Below, in pieces: positions 60,759 to 64,000 of a stretch of 64,000 nucleotides of DNA. Position 1 is the stretch's first letter. Each line of letters starts with the position of its first letter. Source of the DNA: Dyadobacter sp. CY261 (GTDB lineage Bacteria; Bacteroidota; Bacteroidia; Cytophagales; Spirosomataceae); NCBI RefSeq assembly GCF_021440085.1, contig NZ_JAKCPW010000021.1, forward strand, positions 18,653 through 82,652, read 5' to 3'. The notes under the pieces were generated by a model that was not told where the DNA came from, ran no database searches, and was given only the letters and a program-made list of their open reading frames with translations. Both the position numbers and the translations under genes were made by a program.

Positions 60759-61760
60759 TTATCTCCCTCTTTTTCCAAAGATTACAACTGCTGTCAGAAG
60801 AATGATCTTGAGTTCCAGGAACAGACTCCAGTTTCTGATATAGTACAAGTCGTACATCAATTTATGCCTTGCGTCGAACACACCCGCACCATACGAGTAC
60901 ATCACCTGAGCGTATCCGGTAATCCCGGGCTTTATGTTGTGCCTCAGATTATAGTAGGGAATGATTTCGTCGAAAGTTTCGGTAAATACCGGCCTTTCAG
61001 GCCTTGGACCAATCAAAGAGAGATCACGCCGGAAGATATTGATAATTTGAGGCAACTCATCGATTCTCGTCAGCCTCATGAATGATCCGTAACCGAAGAT
61101 CCGGGAGTCATTTTTCTTTGAAAAGGTCGCTCCGTTCTGCTCCGCGTCAAGCCCCATTGACCTGAACTTGATACAATTGAAGAGCTTGTTGTTCATACCA
61201 ACCCTTTCCTGATAGAAGAAAACGGGCCCGGGGGACTGGAGTCTGATCCGGAAATAACTAAATATCCAGATTGGTACGGTTAGAAGAAACAGTATTGCAG
61301 AGATCGTTACGTCTATGATTTTTTTCGGATAGCGAACTCTCCTGCCGAATGCGGGAATGGTCAATAGGTTGGGATTGATCTCGTTTACGTCCTCGGGGAT
61401 GTAAACTTTTTTCAAAAACTTTTCGCAGAAATCGTATACCGTTGTGATTCGTATGGATTTGTTCTTTCTGACGACAAGCTCGTATATTACTCGGTTTCGC
61501 TTGTCATAAATAGGATTTGTAACCAGATGGACCTTTTCAAATTTGTCCAATAAAGGTCTTACAGTGTGGTTCAGCAGGTAGTCGTCGTCATCGGTGTGCG
61601 GGATCAGAATTATTTCCTTGTACCTTTTGAGCAGCGAAGACAGGTCATGCTTCTGCAAAAAATAATCGTAACTGGTTACAATTAAAACCTCCTCAGAAAC
61701 GGCTGTTTTGCTTAATAGACGATGAACATACCGCCGGTTAGAGATGTAGGTGTTTTTCAT
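60759..61760 (-). CDS. Undecaprenyl-phosphate sugar phosphotransferase (WcaJ/bacterial sugar transferase)
   Basis: This protein starts polysaccharide assembly by moving a sugar-1-phosphate to undecaprenyl phosphate at the inner membrane. An N-terminal region of about 145 residues with a nucleotide-fold look (TSYDYFLQKHDLSSLLKRY) precedes one membrane helix (VTISAILFLLTVPIWIFSYF). The catalytic domain has QERVGMNNKLFNCIKFRSM, LTRIDELPQIINIFRRDLSLIGPRPERP and IKPGITGYAQVMY, all standard. At 333 aa it lacks the multi-helix N-terminus of full-length WcaJ, so it is a short monotopic-type enzyme. It precedes the Wzi genes in the same direction. Confidence 0.93.
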   Translation of the reverse strand: MKNTYISNRRYVHRLLSKTAVSEEVLIVTSYDYFLQKHDLSSLLKRYKEIILIPHTDDDDYLLNHTVRPLLDKFEKVHLVTNPIYDKRNRVIYELVVRKNKSIRITTVYDFCEKFLKKVYIPEDVNEINPNLLTIPAFGRRVRYPKKIIDVTISAILFLLTVPIWIFSYFRIRLQSPGPVFFYQERVGMNNKLFNCIKFRSMGLDAEQNGATFSKKNDSRIFGYGSFMRLTRIDELPQIINIFRRDLSLIGPRPERPVFTETFDEIIPYYNLRHNIKPGITGYAQVMYSYGAGVFDARHKLMYDLYYIRNWSLFLELKIILLTAVVIFGKRGR

Positions 61761-62003
61761 ATGTGTGCGCTAATGTTGGAAAAATTATACAACTAGTGTG
61801 TCAAAGTGCACAAGTATAGCCATTAACATTGAATAATCAAACTAAAAATTTAAGCACAAAGTCGATTGCAACGTAAAACCATTATATTAAATACCGGTTT
61901 TACAATAATCCGTCAGTCGGATCAAGTTTTTAGTCAAGTGTTGAATACAGAAGGGGAAGAATTACAAAACTACGAAAAATCGCAGAACCACAAGCTGTTA
62001 CGG

Positions 62004-63011
62004 CTATTTAATAAAATAATTTTTATACCAATCGGCGAAGGTTCGGGTCCCGCGATCAATATCAGTCCGGGGACTGTATCCCGTGGCTCTTTCAAGTTCA
62101 GTCGTATCCGCCCAGGTGGAGACAATATCACCCGGTATCATAGGATGCATTTGCTTTTGGGCCGGTTTCCCAAGGTACCGTTCCAGACAGCCGATAAAGT
62201 AAATCAAATCAACCGGTTTCCCGTTTCCAATGTTGAAGATCTGATATAAATGGGGCAAGTTGGCACCGGTAATGGACGTGATTCCCTCGATAATATCGTC
62301 GATATACGTAAAGTCACGTTTCATTAATCCATTGTTGAAGACCTTGATCGGTCTATCGTTCAGGATTGCATCCGCAAAGAGGAAAGGGGCCATATCCGGT
62401 CTTCCCCAAGGGCCGTATACCGTAAAAAAACGCAACCCTACTGTTTGAAACTTATAAAGGTGGCTGTATGCATGGGCCATCAGTTCATTGGATTTCTTTG
62501 AAGCAGCGTAGATGTTGATAGGCGTATCAACTTTATGATCCGTTGAGAATGGTTGTGTTTCATTTAAACCATAAACGCTTGAACTGCTGGCAAATATCAG
62601 TTTTTGAGGCGGATACATCTGGCAACATTCCAGGATATTGAAAAACCCTTCGACGTTGGATTTAAGGTAAGTTCTTGGATTTTCTGTGCTATACCTGATG
62701 CCCGCTTGTGCCGCCAGATTGATCACATAGTCGAATCGATGCGTTTCGAAAAGTTCAACGAGCTTGTCCATATCCAGCAGATCGGCTTTGACGAATAGGT
62801 AGTTGCCCTGGGCGCTGGAATGGGTATTTGTATTTTGGCTGTCCAAGTCAACGCCGGTAATGCCGCACTCAGAAAGCCGGTCCAGTTTAAGGGACGTGGA
62901 ATAATAGTCGTTGATATTGTCTATCCCCACAATCTCATAATTCAAGCGAATCATTTGTTGGACAAGATGAAATCCAATAAAACCTGCGGCACCGGTCACT
63001 AGTACCTTCAT
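62004..63011 (-). CDS. UDP-glucuronate 4-epimerase-like nucleotide-sugar epimerase
   Basis: An extended short-chain dehydrogenase that interconverts nucleotide sugars, probably UDP-glucuronate and UDP-galacturonate. NAD binding: MKVLVTGAAGFIGFHLVQQM (GxxGxxG), then VGIDNINDYYSTSLKLDRL, the usual start of this subfamily. The catalytic triad shows as FASSSSVYG and the YAASK motif in NIYAASKKSNELMAHAYSHLY. GLRFFTVYGPWGRPDMA and KRDFTYIDDIIEGI follow. At 335 aa the length is normal. Its start overlaps the glycosyltransferase stop by 4 bp. A spacer of about 240 bp separates it from the sugar-transferase gene downstream, in which I see nothing recognisable. Confidence 0.93.
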   Translation of the reverse strand: MKVLVTGAAGFIGFHLVQQMIRLNYEIVGIDNINDYYSTSLKLDRLSECGITGVDLDSQNTNTHSSAQGNYLFVKADLLDMDKLVELFETHRFDYVINLAAQAGIRYSTENPRTYLKSNVEGFFNILECCQMYPPQKLIFASSSSVYGLNETQPFSTDHKVDTPINIYAASKKSNELMAHAYSHLYKFQTVGLRFFTVYGPWGRPDMAPFLFADAILNDRPIKVFNNGLMKRDFTYIDDIIEGITSITGANLPHLYQIFNIGNGKPVDLIYFIGCLERYLGKPAQKQMHPMIPGDIVSTWADTTELERATGYSPRTDIDRGTRTFADWYKNYFIK

Positions 63012-64000
63012 TGGTTGTACAATTTTACTATTTCTGTAAATATTCTGTTTTCAGAGAACTCCGAAATGGCCAAGTTCCGGCTCGCTGAACCCATATCCGT
63101 CCACCTTTCCCGCTCGGCGATAATTTTTTCGACAGCCCGTCTTATGGCTTCAGTCGAGCGCGGCGGAATGAGAATGCCGTTCTGATCGGGCACAATTGTC
63201 AAATTACAACCCGGAACGTCGGTAGTAATAACAGGTAACCCCGCTGCGAGCGCCTCGAGAATGCTCCTGGGGATGCCTTCGCGGTAATAGCTAGGCAGGA
63301 TAAATACATCGGAATTTTGCAAATGCTCCGTGATGTTATCCTGCCGACCAAGAAACCGGATGCACGGATTTGTGCTATATCCTGTAATATAGTCGTTTGT
63401 GACGCCCCGCGGATTTTTATTGTCCGGCTCGCCGATGATCCTGAGTTCCGTTTTTTCCCGTACTTCGTCGGGCAATGATTCAAAAGCTTCTACAAGCTCC
63501 CTGATACCTTTTTCCCATATCAGCCTCGTTGTGCAAAGAAAAACCATTTTTTCAGATGAACCGCTGATCTTGTCGATGACGTCGGTGGAGGGGCAAAATT
63601 TTGTGATATTGACGCCGCTGCCCTTTACCACCTTAATTTTTTTCCTGAAATACTGTTTGAAAAAGAAATCGTTGTAATCGTCCGGGTTTTGGATGATTAC
63701 CAGGTTGGCGCGAAGGAATTGCATTAGAAACAATACCTGCTGGATAAATTTGAGTATCCTGAACTTGACGGTCGTGTTTGCGAATGCGATCCCCAGGCCG
63801 GCAATGTGCAGGACGACCTTTTTCCCGGTAAATATATTCGCGCAGGAGTTGATAAGATTAGGTACGAACTTAAAAGAGTGTACGATATTCACATCATTCT
63901 CGCGTGCAAATTTTCGGATCTCAAGGACGGATTTGAGCAGGTTCAGCGGATTTTTACTATCGCGCTCGATACTTGAATGCTGCACGTGAAATCCTTCCTG
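63008..64000 (-). CDS. Glycosyltransferase family 4 (GT-B) protein, partial
   Basis: The frame is open to the window edge, so the N-terminus is missing. The visible part has the GT4 pattern: KVVLHIAGLGIAFAN, KFCPS, KMVFLCTTRLIWEKGIRELVEAF, ELRIIGEPD, the loop NITEHLQNSDVFILPSYYREGIPRSILEALAAGLPVITTDVPGC (E-x7-E catalytic region). It resembles WbnK/PssE-like transferases of O-antigen and exopolysaccharide clusters. It overlaps the epimerase start by 4 bp and is the most upstream visible gene of the leftward polysaccharide operon. The acceptor and sugar are unknown. Confidence 0.9.
   Translation of the reverse strand, partial: QEGFHVQHSSIERDSKNPLNLLKSVLEIRKFARENDVNIVHSFKFVPNLINSCANIFTGKKVVLHIAGLGIAFANTTVKFRILKFIQQVLFLMQFLRANLVIIQNPDDYNDFFFKQYFRKKIKVVKGSGVNITKFCPSTDVIDKISGSSEKMVFLCTTRLIWEKGIRELVEAFESLPDEVREKTELRIIGEPDNKNPRGVTNDYITGYSTNPCIRFLGRQDNITEHLQNSDVFILPSYYREGIPRSILEALAAGLPVITTDVPGCNLTIVPDQNGILIPPRSTEAIRRAVEKIIAERERWTDMGSASRNLAISEFSENRIFTEIVKLYNQ

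Noticed and set aside
1..64000. CRISPR array
   Set aside because: No series of regularly spaced identical repeats was seen; the only iterated short motif is GGGGGTAAAA near the integrase, with 12-bp spacing.
1..64000. Insertion sequence / transposase gene
   Set aside because: No transposase motif or terminal inverted repeats with target duplication were recognised; rearrangements appear to be deletions and duplications of element blocks.

Overview
The window looks like chromosomal DNA of a Bacteroidota bacterium, most likely a Cytophagales member. That rests on secreted proteins with type IX secretion C-terminal sorting domains (19.6 and 22.7 kb), TAnnTTTG-type promoter elements, FAS1 and DUF1080 proteins, and a Wzi-type capsule locus. 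A Dyadobacter-like genus is a guess from gene style, not shown. Two parts differ sharply: a gene-poor, patchwork, AT-rich accessory island (about 1-49.2 kb) and a compact, core-like segment to the right of two tRNA genes (49.3-64 kb).

Accessory island, left to right. At 0.8-6.1 kb there is an orphan gene and a three-gene membrane/P-loop GTPase cassette. At 6.5-7.3 kb lies the 3' remnant of a secreted protein, next to a P4-type tyrosine integrase (7.65-8.9 kb) with GGGGGTAAAA repeats and an AlpA-type regulator. At 9.8-12.2 kb are a helix-turn-helix protein, a TOPRIM primase-like protein and an ArdC-type antirestriction protein. At 12.3-18 kb are a coiled-coil membrane protein, decayed DNA and the first copy of an AbiEii/AbiEi-like toxin-antitoxin module. 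At 18.4-24.9 kb are secreted and outer-membrane proteins (barrel, T9SS serine protease, FAS1 lipoprotein, T9SS protein, barrel). At 25.3-28.7 kb is a broken copy of a mobilization region, ending in a chimeric scar between relaxase and ArdC remnants. At 30.1-32.0 kb is a probable RiPP cassette: XRE regulator, perfect operator palindrome, leader hairpin, and a short Cys-containing peptide gene overlapping a radical SAM/SPASM maturase. At 32.1-34.3 kb is the second copy of the toxin-antitoxin module, displaced by exactly 16,430 bp. At 34.6-42.9 kb is the intact mobilization region: MOBF-type relaxase-helicase, membrane protein, VirD4/TrwB-like coupling protein and small proteins. No mating-pore genes are present, so the element looks mobilizable rather than self-transmissible within this window.

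The last accessory block (43.0-49.0 kb) is the least familiar. An FRG-domain gene faces a tight four-gene operon: single-cluster radical SAM protein, NitT/TauT-type ABC ATPase, a permease fused to its own lipoprotein-like substrate-binding domain, and a 553-residue protein I cannot assign. This operon, the RiPP cassette and the GTPase cassette are the best candidates for undescribed systems.

Core-like segment. Leu (TAA) and Gly (GCC) tRNAs with terminators are followed by a TerC family membrane protein, a large SF1 helicase, a DUF1080 protein and a HIT-family protein. A leftward capsule/exopolysaccharide locus follows: three tandem Wzi-like barrels, an undecaprenyl-phosphate sugar transferase, a UDP-glucuronate-4-epimerase-like protein and a glycosyltransferase cut by the window end. 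All family assignments are from reading motifs by eye; no database search was run.
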